A DNA stretch of 64,000 nt from Tardiphaga sp052076105. GTDB lineage: Bacteria > Pseudomonadota > Alphaproteobacteria > Rhizobiales > Xanthobacteraceae. Shown piece by piece: positions 1 through 8,793 of this stretch. The DNA lies in the NCBI RefSeq assembly GCF_052076105.1, contig NZ_CP197245.1, positions 2,170,001 through 2,234,000 of the forward strand, read 5' to 3'. Both the position numbers and the translations under genes were made by a program. Below the pieces are notes generated by a model that did not search any database, had not been told where the DNA came from, and saw only the letters and a list, made by a program, of their open reading frames with translations. Position 1 is the first letter of the stretch. Every line of letters begins with the position of its first letter.

Positions 1-1
1 G

Positions 2-757
2 ACGTTCCCGTTCTCGACGCACAATTACCAGCTCCGTTTCTGGATGGCGGCCGGCGGCGTCGATCCCGATGAGGATGTCCGCCTCGTGGTGCTGCCGCCG
101 CCTTACATGGTCGAAAGCCTTGCCAACGGTCACGTCGATGCGTTCTGTGTCGGCGCTCCCTGGAATTCTGTCGCGGTCGATCTCGGCGTCGGCCACATTC
201 TGCATTTCGTCTCCGACATCCTGCTGCGCGCTGCCGAGAAGGTGCTGGCGATGAGGCAGAACTGGGCGGAGAAGAATCCGGATACCGTGGCGGCGCTGAC
301 GCGGGCGCATGTGAAGGCCGCGGCCTTCATCGAAGCGCCGGAGAACCGCGACGAGATTGCGGCGATCCTCGCCAAGCCCCAACATATCGGCGTCTCGCCG
401 GAAGTCCTGCTGCGGACGCTGGATGGCCGGCTGAAGATTTCGCCCGATGGCACGATGCGCGAGAGCGGGCGCTATCTGCTGGTCGGCCGCGAAGGAGCCG
501 GGCGTCCCGATCCCGTTCAGGCCGCCTGGCTCTATGCCCAGATGGTGCGCTGGGGGCAGGCCGCAATCAGCCCGGAGGCACTGAAGATCGCACAGGACGT
601 GTTCCGCCCCGATCTCTACGATGCCGCGCTCGGTATCGCCGGCAGTGCTCCGACTGATGTGCCTGACGCGGTTGGCGCGTTTGCCGGACCGCCGTTCGAT
701 CCCGCCAACATCGCTGCCCATCTCGCGGCGTTCGAAATCGCGCATATGAAGTCGTAG
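2..757 (+). CDS. NrtA/CmpA/NasS-type nitrate-binding protein, 3' part
   Basis: The reading frame is open from the window edge (TFPFSTHNYQLRFW precedes the first internal Met at 44), so the 5' end is missing. The visible 251 residues match the second half of the NrtA/CmpA family of periplasmic nitrate or bicarbonate binding proteins, including the VESLANGHVDAFCVGAPWN segment that lines the ligand pocket. The same fold is used by NasS, the cytoplasmic nitrate sensor that holds NasT. The N-terminus, with or without a signal peptide, would decide between them and is not visible. It converges on cysH with 8 bp between them. Confident on family, not on role. Confidence 0.85.
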   Translation, partial: TFPFSTHNYQLRFWMAAGGVDPDEDVRLVVLPPPYMVESLANGHVDAFCVGAPWNSVAVDLGVGHILHFVSDILLRAAEKVLAMRQNWAEKNPDTVAALTRAHVKAAAFIEAPENRDEIAAILAKPQHIGVSPEVLLRTLDGRLKISPDGTMRESGRYLLVGREGAGRPDPVQAAWLYAQMVRWGQAAISPEALKIAQDVFRPDLYDAALGIAGSAPTDVPDAVGAFAGPPFDPANIAAHLAAFEIAHMKS

Positions 758-765
758 CGGCGGCG

Positions 766-1470
766 TCAGTTCGCCGATTTGTGGATGCCGCATTCGGTCT
801 TGGCGCGGCCGCGCCAGCGGCCGGCGCGCGGGTCTTCGCCGGGCGCGGTGCGGGTGGTGCAGGGCATGCAGCCGACCGACGCAAATCCTGAGGCCACAAG
901 CGGATGCGGCGGCAGCTTCGCCGATGCGTAGATCAGCCCGATCTCGTCCGGCGTGACATTGGCGAATGGATTGAATTTCAGCTTCCCGCCATCGGTTTCG
1001 ACGACAGGAATGGCCGCGCGCGACGCGCCCTGAAATCGCTTGCGGCCGTTGATCCATGCGCTGAACGGCGCCAGTGCCTGGGCCAGCGGTTCGACCTTCC
1101 TGATCCGGCAGCAGGTGTCGGGATCTGACGACCACAGGTCTCCGTCGGCGTCGTCAGCGGCAAGCACTTCTGCTGCGGGACGGATCGTCCGTACATCGCG
1201 CAGGCCCAGCGTCAGGATCAGCTGGTCGCGATAGTCGAGTGTCTCCCTGAACAACCAGCCGGTGTCGAGAAACAGCACGGGGATAGCGGGATCGACATCG
1301 GCCATGATCTTCAGCAACGCCGCGGACTCCGTACCAAACGACGAGACCAGCGCGAGTTCGTCGCGGCCCACGACATCAAGCGCGGCAGCAATGACCTCGG
1401 CGGGGGAGGCGGATTGCAGTGCCTGATCGTATTGGACAGCACTTGCGACGGCTCCGGGCGACAACATCAC
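766..1470 (-). CDS. cysH: Assimilatory adenylylsulfate (APS) reductase
   Basis: Thioredoxin-dependent reductase that converts APS to sulfite and AMP in the cytoplasm. The 234-residue protein has the PAPS-reductase core (SSFGTESA near residues 43-50, LFLDTGWLF near 67-75). It also has the four cysteines of an APS-type [4Fe-4S] cluster: Cys120-Cys121 and the Cys201/Cys204 pair. The C-terminal ECGIH carries the catalytic Cys227. The paired cysteines mark it as an APS rather than a PAPS reductase. It is divergent from cysD with 230 bp between the starts. That spacer contains two palindromes that may coordinate both transcripts. Confidence 0.93.
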   Translation of the reverse strand: MMLSPGAVASAVQYDQALQSASPAEVIAAALDVVGRDELALVSSFGTESAALLKIMADVDPAIPVLFLDTGWLFRETLDYRDQLILTLGLRDVRTIRPAAEVLAADDADGDLWSSDPDTCCRIRKVEPLAQALAPFSAWINGRKRFQGASRAAIPVVETDGGKLKFNPFANVTPDEIGLIYASAKLPPHPLVASGFASVGCMPCTTRTAPGEDPRAGRWRGRAKTECGIHKSAN

Positions 1471-1501
1471 AAACTCCTCAGCAACATCCAGCTTGACTGG
1501 A

Positions 1502-1559
1502 ATAGAATTCTATATATCAGTTGTTTGTCGCCATTTAATAGAAAAATATTCTTTCTATT
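1502..1559. promoter_or_regulatory. Paired palindromes in the cysH/cysD divergent promoter region
   Basis: AT-rich DNA between the divergent cysH and cysD starts holds a perfect 12-bp palindrome ATAGAATTCTAT (1502-1513). It also holds an inverted repeat with arms AATAGAAA (1537-1544) and TTTCTATT (1552-1559). Both share the half-site ATAGAA. Two copies of a related dyad in a sulfur-gene promoter suggest an operator for a sulfur regulator. The regulator is not in the window. Confidence 0.45.
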
Positions 1560-1700
1560 TGAGAAGCGCAGCGTGGATTTTTTGACCCCATAAATCGAGT
1601 TCCAGAGATGCACTTTCTCCCGAGCGTATCCGCTTCGTGAGCAACGGCGAATCTCACGGCGGTTTTGAGGACCTAGGTTCGGAAGACTCGGAGAAGGCGT

Positions 1701-2540
1701 ATGACGTCGACCAATCTCGAACGCGTCCGATCGGATGTCGTATCGATGGACCACCTCGATCAACTGGAAGCACAGAGCATTTACATCCTGCGCGAGGGCT
1801 TCGCACGGCTGAAGAAACTGGCCCTGCTGTGGTCGCTCGGCAAGGATTCCAACGTGATGATCTGGCTGGCGCGCAAGGCGTTCTTCGGCCACGTGCCGTT
1901 CCCCGCGCTGCATGTCGATACCGGCAAGAAGTTTCCGGAGATGTACGCATTCCGCGATCACTATTCGAAAGAGTGGGGACTCGACCTCACCATCGAATAT
2001 TGCCCGCCGATCGATAGCGTCGATCCGACACTGCCGCCGGCGGCGCGTTCGGCGGCGCGCAAGACCGAAGGTCTCAAGCTTGCGCTGGCGAAGCACGGCT
2101 TCGACGGATTGATCGCCGGTATTCGGCGCGACGAAGAGGCGACCCGCGCCAAGGAGCGCGTGTTCTCGCCGCGCGGCGTCGAGGGCGGATGGGATGTGCG
2201 CGACCAGCCGCCGGAATTCTGGGATCAGTTCAACGCCTCGCCGCCGCCCGGTGCGCATCTGCGCATTCATCCGATCCTGCATTGGACCGAAGCCGACATC
2301 TGGGCCTACACGGCGCGCGAGAACATCCCGATCATCCCGCTGTATCTGGCCAAGGACGGCAAGCGCTACCGCTCGCTGGGCGATGCCGACATCACCAATC
2401 CGGTCGCGTCCACCGCCAGCACGATTGCCGAAATCATGGTCGAGCTCGACGGCACCAAGATTCCCGAACGCGCCGGCCGTGCGCTCGATCATGAGACCGA
2501 AGATGCTTTCGAGCGACTGCGCGTCGCCGGCTATCTGTAG
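1701..2540 (+). CDS. cysD: Sulfate adenylyltransferase subunit 2
   Basis: Small, catalytic subunit of ATP sulfurylase, which forms APS from ATP and sulfate; the GTPase CysN drives the reaction. The 279-residue protein has the PP-loop of the ATP pyrophosphatase superfamily (SLGKDS, residues 45-50). It also has the family blocks HVDTGKKFPEMY, GIRRDEEATRAKERVFS and the C-terminal YRSLGD/TNPV segment. Length is slightly below the about 300 residues of enteric CysD. It is 10 bp upstream of cysNC, so the two should be co-transcribed. The ATG at 1701 follows the purine-rich GGAGAAGG. Confidence 0.95.
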   Translation: MTSTNLERVRSDVVSMDHLDQLEAQSIYILREGFARLKKLALLWSLGKDSNVMIWLARKAFFGHVPFPALHVDTGKKFPEMYAFRDHYSKEWGLDLTIEYCPPIDSVDPTLPPAARSAARKTEGLKLALAKHGFDGLIAGIRRDEEATRAKERVFSPRGVEGGWDVRDQPPEFWDQFNASPPPGAHLRIHPILHWTEADIWAYTARENIPIIPLYLAKDGKRYRSLGDADITNPVASTASTIAEIMVELDGTKIPERAGRALDHETEDAFERLRVAGYL

Positions 2541-2550
2541 AGGTGATGCG

Positions 2551-4470
2551 ATGACCAAGATCGTCAATCTGAGCTCGCTCGCGACGCCTGTCGGCACCAC
2601 GCGCCCGCAACTGCGCATCGTCATCGTCGGCCATGTGGATCACGGCAAGTCGACGCTTGTCGGCCGGCTGCTGCATGAGACCGGTGGTTTGCCGGATGGC
2701 AAGCTGGAGATGCTGAAGGCCGTTAGTGCGCGGCGCGGCATGCCGTTCGAATGGTCGTTCCTGCTCGATGCGCTGCAGACCGAGCGCGATCAGGGCATCA
2801 CCATCGATACCACCCAGATCCGCTTTCGCACGCCGTCGCGCGATGTCGTCCTGATCGATGCGCCCGGTCACGCCGAATTTCTCCGCAACATGATCACCGG
2901 CGCGTCGCAGGCCGACGCTGCCGTGCTGATCGTCGATGCGCTGGAAGGCGTTCGCGACCAGACCCGGCGCCACGCTTATCTGCTGCATCTGCTGGGCGTG
3001 AAGCAGGTCGCCGTTGTGGTCAACAAAATGGACCGCGTTGATTTCAGCGCCGCGCGCTTCCAGGCCATCAGCGATGAGATCTCGGCACATCTGATCGAGC
3101 TCGGCGTCGCGCCTGTCGCGGTGATCCCGATCTCGGCACGGGACGGCGATGGCGTTGCTGCGCGGACCGATCGCATCGGCTGGTATAGCGGGCCGACGGT
3201 CGTCGCAGCCCTGGATGAGATGACGCCGGCGACGGCGCTCGACGATCTGCCGCTGCGGCTGCCGGTGCAGGCGATCTACAAGTTTGACGATCGGCGCATT
3301 GTCGCCGGGCGCATTGAGGCCGGTCATCTGGCTGTCGGTGACGACGTCGTGATCATGCCTGCCGGCAAGGTCGCGAAGATCAAGAGCGTGGAGCGCTGGT
3401 CCGCGACACCGCTCGCGGGCGAGCACGGGGCAGGGCGATCGATCGGTATCACGCTCGACCGCGAACTGTTTGTCGAGCGCGGCGACGTGATCGCGCATGC
3501 GGGCGCGGTGCCGTCGGATACGCGGCGGCTGCGGGCGCGGATCTTCTGGCTGCATGACCAGCCGCTGACAGCGGGATCGTCGATCCTGCTGCGGCTCGGC
3601 GTGCGCGAAGTGCGCGGCCGGGTGGTTGCGATCGAAAAGGCGATTGATCCCGGTGAACTCGCCAGTGTCCAGACCCAGCAGATCGCCCGCAATCATGTCG
3701 GTGAAATCGAGATCGCGCTGTCGCAGCCGGTCGCCGCTGATCGCTATGTCGACAATCCGCGCACCGGACGTCTCGTGATCGAGGTCGGCGGCCGGATCGC
3801 CGGTGGCGGTCTTGTGCTATCCGTCGATGCTGACCAACGCGCGGTATCGTCGGACATCGTGCCGGTGCAGTCAGCACTGCAGCCTGAGGAACGTTCGGCG
3901 CGCTATCGCCATCAGGGCGCGGTGGTGTGGTTCACGGGATTGCCGGGATCGGGCAAGTCGACGCTGGCGCGGGCGCTGGAGCACCGTCTGTTCGCCAAAG
4001 GCGGTTCGCCGATCCTGCTCGACGGCGACACACTGCGCGCCGGACTCAATCGCGACCTCGGCTTCTCCGCCGCCGATCGCAGCGAGAATGTCCGGCGGCT
4101 AGCAGAGATGGCCGGCCATCTCGCCCGCAATGGCCATATCGCCATCGTCGCGGCTGTCTCGCCCTCGCGCGGCGACCGCGCCGAGGCCCGCAGCGCGGTC
4201 GATACTGCATTTCGCGAGATCTATGTCGCGACTCCGGCGGAGATCTGCGAGCAGCGCGATCCCAAGGGGCATTACGCCAAGGCCCGCGCCGGCGACCTTC
4301 CGGGCTTCACCGGTATCGCCAATGACTATCAGGCGCCTGAGACAGTCGAACTGAGGATCGACACGTCGAAGGTCGATGTGGGTCGCGCGATAGATGGCAT
4401 CGAGGACATGTTGCGGCAGACGAAGGTATTGGATGGGAACGCCGAACTTGCGGCGTTCGAGGCGGTGTAA
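2551..4470 (+). CDS. cysNC: Bifunctional sulfate adenylyltransferase subunit 1 / APS kinase
   Basis: Fusion of CysN (GTPase subunit of ATP sulfurylase) and CysC (APS kinase, forming PAPS). The N-terminal EF-Tu-like GTPase has P-loop GHVDHGKST (27-35), DAPGH switch II and NKMD specificity motif. Beta-barrel domains follow. The C-terminal kinase begins near residue 450, with Walker A GLPGSGKST at 463-471. The ATG at 2551 lies 10 bp after cysD and gives 639 residues, the usual size of rhizobial CysNC/NodQ; the open frame extends upstream through cysD without meaning. PAPS made here is not needed by the APS-type CysH, so it may serve sulfotransferases. Confidence 0.95.
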   Translation: MTKIVNLSSLATPVGTTRPQLRIVIVGHVDHGKSTLVGRLLHETGGLPDGKLEMLKAVSARRGMPFEWSFLLDALQTERDQGITIDTTQIRFRTPSRDVVLIDAPGHAEFLRNMITGASQADAAVLIVDALEGVRDQTRRHAYLLHLLGVKQVAVVVNKMDRVDFSAARFQAISDEISAHLIELGVAPVAVIPISARDGDGVAARTDRIGWYSGPTVVAALDEMTPATALDDLPLRLPVQAIYKFDDRRIVAGRIEAGHLAVGDDVVIMPAGKVAKIKSVERWSATPLAGEHGAGRSIGITLDRELFVERGDVIAHAGAVPSDTRRLRARIFWLHDQPLTAGSSILLRLGVREVRGRVVAIEKAIDPGELASVQTQQIARNHVGEIEIALSQPVAADRYVDNPRTGRLVIEVGGRIAGGGLVLSVDADQRAVSSDIVPVQSALQPEERSARYRHQGAVVWFTGLPGSGKSTLARALEHRLFAKGGSPILLDGDTLRAGLNRDLGFSAADRSENVRRLAEMAGHLARNGHIAIVAAVSPSRGDRAEARSAVDTAFREIYVATPAEICEQRDPKGHYAKARAGDLPGFTGIANDYQAPETVELRIDTSKVDVGRAIDGIEDMLRQTKVLDGNAELAAFEAV

Positions 4471-4944
4471 CGGCTCAGGCCTGCGCTCACTTTTGCACCT
4501 CATCATGAGGTCAAGGAAAGCTGGCTCGCCAGCTTTCCTCTTACTGCGGCGGCAATCCGAAAGGCCACGAGTCCGGATTGGATTGCTTCGTCGCGCGGGC
4601 TCCTCGCGACGATAACTGTTGTTGACGTACCCGCCGTCTAATTATTGAGCGTGCGGTGCACAAACGCTGGCACCGACCGAGCGGGTTCCGCCCGATCTCG
4701 ATCTCAATCCCCTGATTTCCTGATGTTTTTTCCCTGATGACGGTCTGGCACGAGACTTGAATGTCTCTAGTCAACCGGCGCTCGCTGATGCTCGCCGGCC
4801 AGTCCAGATGGATTTCCGCAGCAACGAGGCTGATCGGATCATTCCCAGAATTCAAGCCGGCGCCAAACGCCGACCTGAGCCTGCGTGGTCCGCAATCCTT
4901 ATCCCCGTTGAAGCCACGTTGTGGCCGCAGGAGCTTCGTCCCGC
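4471..4944. other. 474-bp intergenic region with a hairpin and a degenerate dispersed repeat
   Basis: No convincing gene lies between cysNC and the siroheme reductase. A hairpin with 12-bp perfect arms (AGGAAAGCTGGC 4514-4525 and its complement 4528-4539) sits 45 bp after the cysNC stop. No T-run follows, so it is either a weak terminator or a mobile palindrome. About 4570-4612 resembles the dispersed GGATTGCTTCGTCGC type repeat common in this bacterial group. The ATG-initiated frame from 4761 overlaps the next gene and is not supported. Confidence 0.5.
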
Positions 4945-6732
4945 ATGAAAATCGAAACGCTCTCCATCGACTTTACCGACGAACAGAAGCGTTACCTCGA
5001 AGGCTTTTCGACGGGGCTGCAGATCAGCCGCGTCGGCAAGGGTCTCGGCGGCGGCGCGTCAGCCAAGGCCAATGCGGAGTCGACCGGACCGGATGCGCCG
5101 CATATCAAGGCGCAGGATCGCACCATCGCTTCGGGCAAGAAACTGGCCGAGCAGGAGAAGTGGAAGCGCGAGGAGCACCCGTTCGACGCCTATCCGCGGC
5201 TGCGCGATCAGGCCGCAATCGATGCACGGCCGTCGCCGGCCGATAATTTCCGCTGGCGCTATTACGGCATCTTCTATGTCGGGCCCACGCAGGACTCCTA
5301 TATGTGCCGGCTTCGGATCCCGAACGGCATCATGAAGCACTGGCAGCTTGCGGGTCTTGCCGATCTCAGTGACGAGTTGTGCGGCCCGTTCTCGCATGTG
5401 ACCACGCGCGCCAATCTTCAGGTGCGTGAGATTCCGCCGAAAAATGCCGTGAAGCTGATCGAGGGTATCCAGGATCTCGGTCTGTGCTCACGCGGCTCCG
5501 GGGCCGACAACATCCGCAACGTCACCGGCACGCCGACCGCCGGCATCGACCCGCAGGAACTGCTGGACACCCGGCCCTATGCGCGCGAGTGGCACTATCA
5601 CATCCTCAATGACCGCTCGCTTTACGGCCTGCCGCGCAAGTTCAACGTCGCCTTCGACGGCGCCGGCAAGATCGCCGTGCTGGAGGACACCAACGACATC
5701 GCCTTCCAGGCAGTCGAGGTGAAGGATGGCTTCGGCGTCGCGCCCGGCGTCTGGTTCAAGCTCGGCATCGGCGGCATCACCGGCCACAAGGATTTCGCCG
5801 CCGATACCGGCATCATCGTGAAGCCGGAGGACGCCACCCGGGTCTCCGACGCCATCGTGCGGGTCTTCATCGATCTCGGCGATCGCACCAACCGCCTCAA
5901 GGCGCGGCTGAAATACGTGATCGACGGCATGGGCATGGACAAGTTCCTCACCCTGGTCGAGGAGAAGCTCGGCGCGCCGTTTACCCGCGTTCCGGCGGAA
6001 GCGTTGCTGCCGCGCCCGGGCTTCGACCGCACGGCGCATATCGGCGTGCACAGACAGAAGCAGGACGGCCTGAACTGGATTGGCATCGTGTTGCCGCTCG
6101 GCAAGGTGACGACCGATCAGATGCGGGGGCTTTCGAAGATCGCTTCTGATCTGGGCGACGGCGATATCCGCCTCACGGTGTGGCAGAACCTGCTCATCCC
6201 CGGCGTGAAAGACGCCGATGTCGCGCTGGCGACTGCGGCCATCGAAGCGCTCGGCCTTGCGATCAAGACGACCGAGATCCGCGCCGGCCTGATCGCCTGC
6301 ACCGGCCGCGCCGGTTGCAAGTTCGGCAATGCGGATACCAAACGCACGGCAACGAACATTGCCGAATGGTGCGATACTCGCGTCGAGGTCGATACGCCGG
6401 TCAATATCCATCTCACCGGCTGCCATCATTCCTGCGCGCAGCATTACATCAGCGACATCGGCATGATCGGCGCGCGCGTGGCGCTGGATGACAGCGACGA
6501 CACCGTGGACGGCTTCCACATCTTCACCGGCGGCGGCTTTGGCCCGCAGGCCGATGTCGGGCAGGAACTCTATCAGAACGTGAAGTCCGAGGACGTGCCT
6601 GTCGTCGTCGAGCGGCTGCTGAAAGCCTATCTCGCCCACCGCGCGTCGCCCGACGAGACCTTCCTCACTTTCTCGCGCCGTCACGACGCGGCTGCGTTGC
6701 GCAAGCTCGCTGATGAACAGGTGTCCGCATGA
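4945..6732 (+). CDS. NirA/CysI-type siroheme-[4Fe-4S] nitrite/sulfite reductase
   Basis: Six-electron reductase hemoprotein that reduces sulfite to sulfide or nitrite to ammonia. Two ferredoxin-like/siroheme half-repeats are visible. The siroheme-binding RGSGADNIRNVTGTP is in the first half, and the cluster cysteines are in ACTGRAGC and TGCHHSC in the second. The start is taken at ATG 4945, 11 bp after AGGAG; a GTG at 4921 is possible but lacks a site. The protein has 595 residues, the NirA length. It overlaps the next gene by ATGA, so the downstream Fe-S flavoprotein is the likely electron donor. The cys neighbours favour sulfite; the NrtA-like gene leaves nitrite open. Confidence 0.9.
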   Translation: MKIETLSIDFTDEQKRYLEGFSTGLQISRVGKGLGGGASAKANAESTGPDAPHIKAQDRTIASGKKLAEQEKWKREEHPFDAYPRLRDQAAIDARPSPADNFRWRYYGIFYVGPTQDSYMCRLRIPNGIMKHWQLAGLADLSDELCGPFSHVTTRANLQVREIPPKNAVKLIEGIQDLGLCSRGSGADNIRNVTGTPTAGIDPQELLDTRPYAREWHYHILNDRSLYGLPRKFNVAFDGAGKIAVLEDTNDIAFQAVEVKDGFGVAPGVWFKLGIGGITGHKDFAADTGIIVKPEDATRVSDAIVRVFIDLGDRTNRLKARLKYVIDGMGMDKFLTLVEEKLGAPFTRVPAEALLPRPGFDRTAHIGVHRQKQDGLNWIGIVLPLGKVTTDQMRGLSKIASDLGDGDIRLTVWQNLLIPGVKDADVALATAAIEALGLAIKTTEIRAGLIACTGRAGCKFGNADTKRTATNIAEWCDTRVEVDTPVNIHLTGCHHSCAQHYISDIGMIGARVALDDSDDTVDGFHIFTGGGFGPQADVGQELYQNVKSEDVPVVVERLLKAYLAHRASPDETFLTFSRRHDAAALRKLADEQVSA

Positions 6733-8330
6733 ACCAGATGACGCCACCGCCCAAACTCGAGATCATTCCTGCGTCTGCGCCGTTCTCGGAAGCGCAACGC
6801 TCCTGGCTGAACGGTTTCTTCGCCGGCCTGCTGTCCGATGCGCCGGCAACGCCGCTGTCTGCAGAGCAGGGCGCCGCGATCATGGAGGAGGACGATGGCG
6901 CGCCGTGGCACGACCAGACCATGCCGATCGCCGATCGCATGAAGCTTGCCGAAGGCAAGCCGGTCCGCCGCAAGATGATGGCAGCGATGGCGCAGCAGGA
7001 TTGCGGCCAGTGCGGCTATAACTGCAACGACTATTCCGACGCGATTGCCTCCAGGGCCGAAGCGCGGCTGAATCTGTGCGTCCCCGGCGGCAAGGAAACC
7101 GCACGGATGCTGAAGTCGCTCTATGAGGAGCTCGACAAGGCACCGGCCGGTGCTGCGGCGGCAGCGGCGCCTGCCGCAGCTGAGCTGGTCGAGGTTGCCG
7201 CGCCCGATCCGTCGACGCTCGGCCGCTCACGCGACAATCCCGCACCCGCCGTGTTTCTCGGCCGCCGCCTGCTCAATGGCAAAGGCTCCGAGAAGGAGAC
7301 CTGGCATATCGATTTCGATCTGTCGGGCTGCGGACTCGATTACGTCGTCGGCGACAGTTTCGGCATCTTTGCGTCAAACGATCTCGGCCATGTCGACCAG
7401 ATCATCGCGCTGCTCGGCGCGTCGCATACGACGGACGTGCGCGGCAAGACGCTGCGCGAGGTGCTGCAATACGACGTCTCGCTGGCCCCGGCACCGGACT
7501 CGCTGTTCGAGCTGATGTCCTATCTCACCGGCGGGACGCAGCGCGCCAAGGCACGCGCATTGGCGCAGGGCGAGGACCCCGATGGCGATGCCGCGACGCT
7601 CGACGTGATGGCGGCGTTGCAGAAATTCTCGCGCGTGCGTCCGCATCCGGAAGCTTTCATCGAGGCACTGGAGCCGCTGCAGCCGCGGCTTTACTCGATC
7701 TCGTCATCGCACAATGCGACGCCCGGCAAACTTTCGCTGACGGTCGACGTCGTTCGTTACATGGTCGGCAAACGCAAGCGCCATGGTCTGGCCTCGAGCT
7801 TTCTGGCCGATCGCATCCAGCCCGGCGACGAGCTCAAGGTCTATGTCCAGAAGGCGCATGGTTTTGCGCTGCCGGAAAATCCGGAGACGCCGATCATCAT
7901 GGTGGGGCCGGGTACGGGCATCGCGCCGTTCAGGGCGTTCCTGCACGACCGCAAGGCGACCAAGGCGCCGGGCAAGAACTGGCTGTTCTTCGGCCATCAG
8001 CGCAGCGGGTCGGATTTCTTCTATGCCGACGAACTCAACGGCATGAAGAGCGAAGGCTTCCTCACGCGGCTGTCGCTCGCCTGGTCGCGTGATGCCGGTG
8101 AGAAGTTCTATGTGCAGGATCGCATGCGCGAGGTCGGCCGCGACGTCTGGACCTGGCTCGCCGAAGGCGCCCATGTCTATGTCTGCGGCGATGCCAAGCG
8201 CATGGCCAAGGATGTGGAGCGGGCTCTGGTCGACATCGCCGCCCAGCATGGCGCGCGATCGATCGATGAGGCCGTGATGTTCGTCAGCGAGCTGAAGAAA
8301 AAGGGACGATTTCAGCTCGACGTGTACTAG
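6729..8330 (+). CDS. CysJ-like flavoprotein reductase with N-terminal Fe-S domain instead of flavodoxin
   Basis: Predicted NADPH-dependent donor for the siroheme reductase. The C-terminal about 330 residues follow CysJ: FAD-binding domain with PRLYSISSS, connecting helical region, NADPH domain with GPGTGIAPFR and YVCGDAKRMAKDVE, and a terminal aromatic residue (DVY). The flavodoxin domain of CysJ is absent. Instead, residues about 95-125 carry CGQCGYNC plus a fourth Cys 17 residues later (C-x2-C-x3-C-x17-C), resembling the FeS (PF04060-like) domain. An Ala-rich linker at about 140-155 joins the parts. Electrons would pass FAD to Fe-S to siroheme. Four-base overlap (ATGA) with the upstream gene. 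Confidence 0.88.
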   Translation: MNQMTPPPKLEIIPASAPFSEAQRSWLNGFFAGLLSDAPATPLSAEQGAAIMEEDDGAPWHDQTMPIADRMKLAEGKPVRRKMMAAMAQQDCGQCGYNCNDYSDAIASRAEARLNLCVPGGKETARMLKSLYEELDKAPAGAAAAAAPAAAELVEVAAPDPSTLGRSRDNPAPAVFLGRRLLNGKGSEKETWHIDFDLSGCGLDYVVGDSFGIFASNDLGHVDQIIALLGASHTTDVRGKTLREVLQYDVSLAPAPDSLFELMSYLTGGTQRAKARALAQGEDPDGDAATLDVMAALQKFSRVRPHPEAFIEALEPLQPRLYSISSSHNATPGKLSLTVDVVRYMVGKRKRHGLASSFLADRIQPGDELKVYVQKAHGFALPENPETPIIMVGPGTGIAPFRAFLHDRKATKAPGKNWLFFGHQRSGSDFFYADELNGMKSEGFLTRLSLAWSRDAGEKFYVQDRMREVGRDVWTWLAEGAHVYVCGDAKRMAKDVERALVDIAAQHGARSIDEAVMFVSELKKKGRFQLDVY

Positions 8331-8793
8331 GCGGCTGTCCACGCGAAAGCGGCAGGGTGGCACGCGTAGTCTGATAATTGAACTCGGTCATGGCCGGGCT
8401 TGTCCCGGCCATCCACGTTTTGGCCACACAAACAGAAGGCGTGGATGCCCGGGACAAGCCCGGGCATGACGGCGTGGGGGCGGGCGACATCGAGAACGAA
8501 GCCGCTGTCAGCAAGCTCTCATATAGAACAGATCTTCGGCGCGAATTGTAGTTATCTCTGCGAGCGCTCGTCAGCGAAGATAATCTCTCCAACTTCCGCG
8601 ACATTCAAAATTCCATTTCATTGACCCTGCGCATCGCGCTGCGCATCCTCGCACCATTGAAATCACAGGGGCGGGAGTCGTCGGACTCTCACGGCTGAGC
8701 TTCCACTCAACACATTGACCATCGCATCAGCGCGAGCCGCAACACCATGCGTTGCGGCCATGGGCAGCGCTGTGCCGATCGCAAGGAGACAAG
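8331..8793. other. 463-bp intergenic region with paired palindromic repeats
   Basis: No gene was recognised. It holds the inverted pair of hairpin repeats described separately (8388-8469), then AT-richer DNA probably containing the promoter of the downstream ABC transporter operon. AAGGAG at 8783-8788 is the ribosome site of the next gene. Confidence 0.6.
8388..8469. repeat. Inverted pair of dispersed palindromic elements
   Basis: Two copies of a 29-30 bp element face each other (about 8388-8417 and 8440-8469). Each is a hairpin around a CTTGT/ACAAG loop. The copies differ at two positions that pair with each other (GGCCGGG/CCCGGCC against GCCCGGG/CCCGGGC), so base pairing is kept. This looks like a REP or RPE type element of Bradyrhizobium relatives. 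Confidence 0.75.

Noticed and set aside
2194..2550. Upstream extension of the cysNC frame into cysD
   Set aside because: The frame is open only because of high GC; the ATG at 2551 gives the normal CysN N-terminus just before the P-loop.
4744..4760. TGGCAC-N5-TTGAA, similar to a sigma-54 promoter upstream of the siroheme reductase
   Set aside because: The -12 element has GA instead of the near-invariant GC, and it is 185 bp from the start codon.
4761..5246. 161-codon frame overlapping the start of the siroheme reductase
   Set aside because: No ribosome site, Arg-rich out-of-frame translation of the next gene, no recognisable fold.
5488..6747. 419-codon minus-strand frame
   Set aside because: Antisense to the siroheme reductase, whose cluster cysteines are intact.
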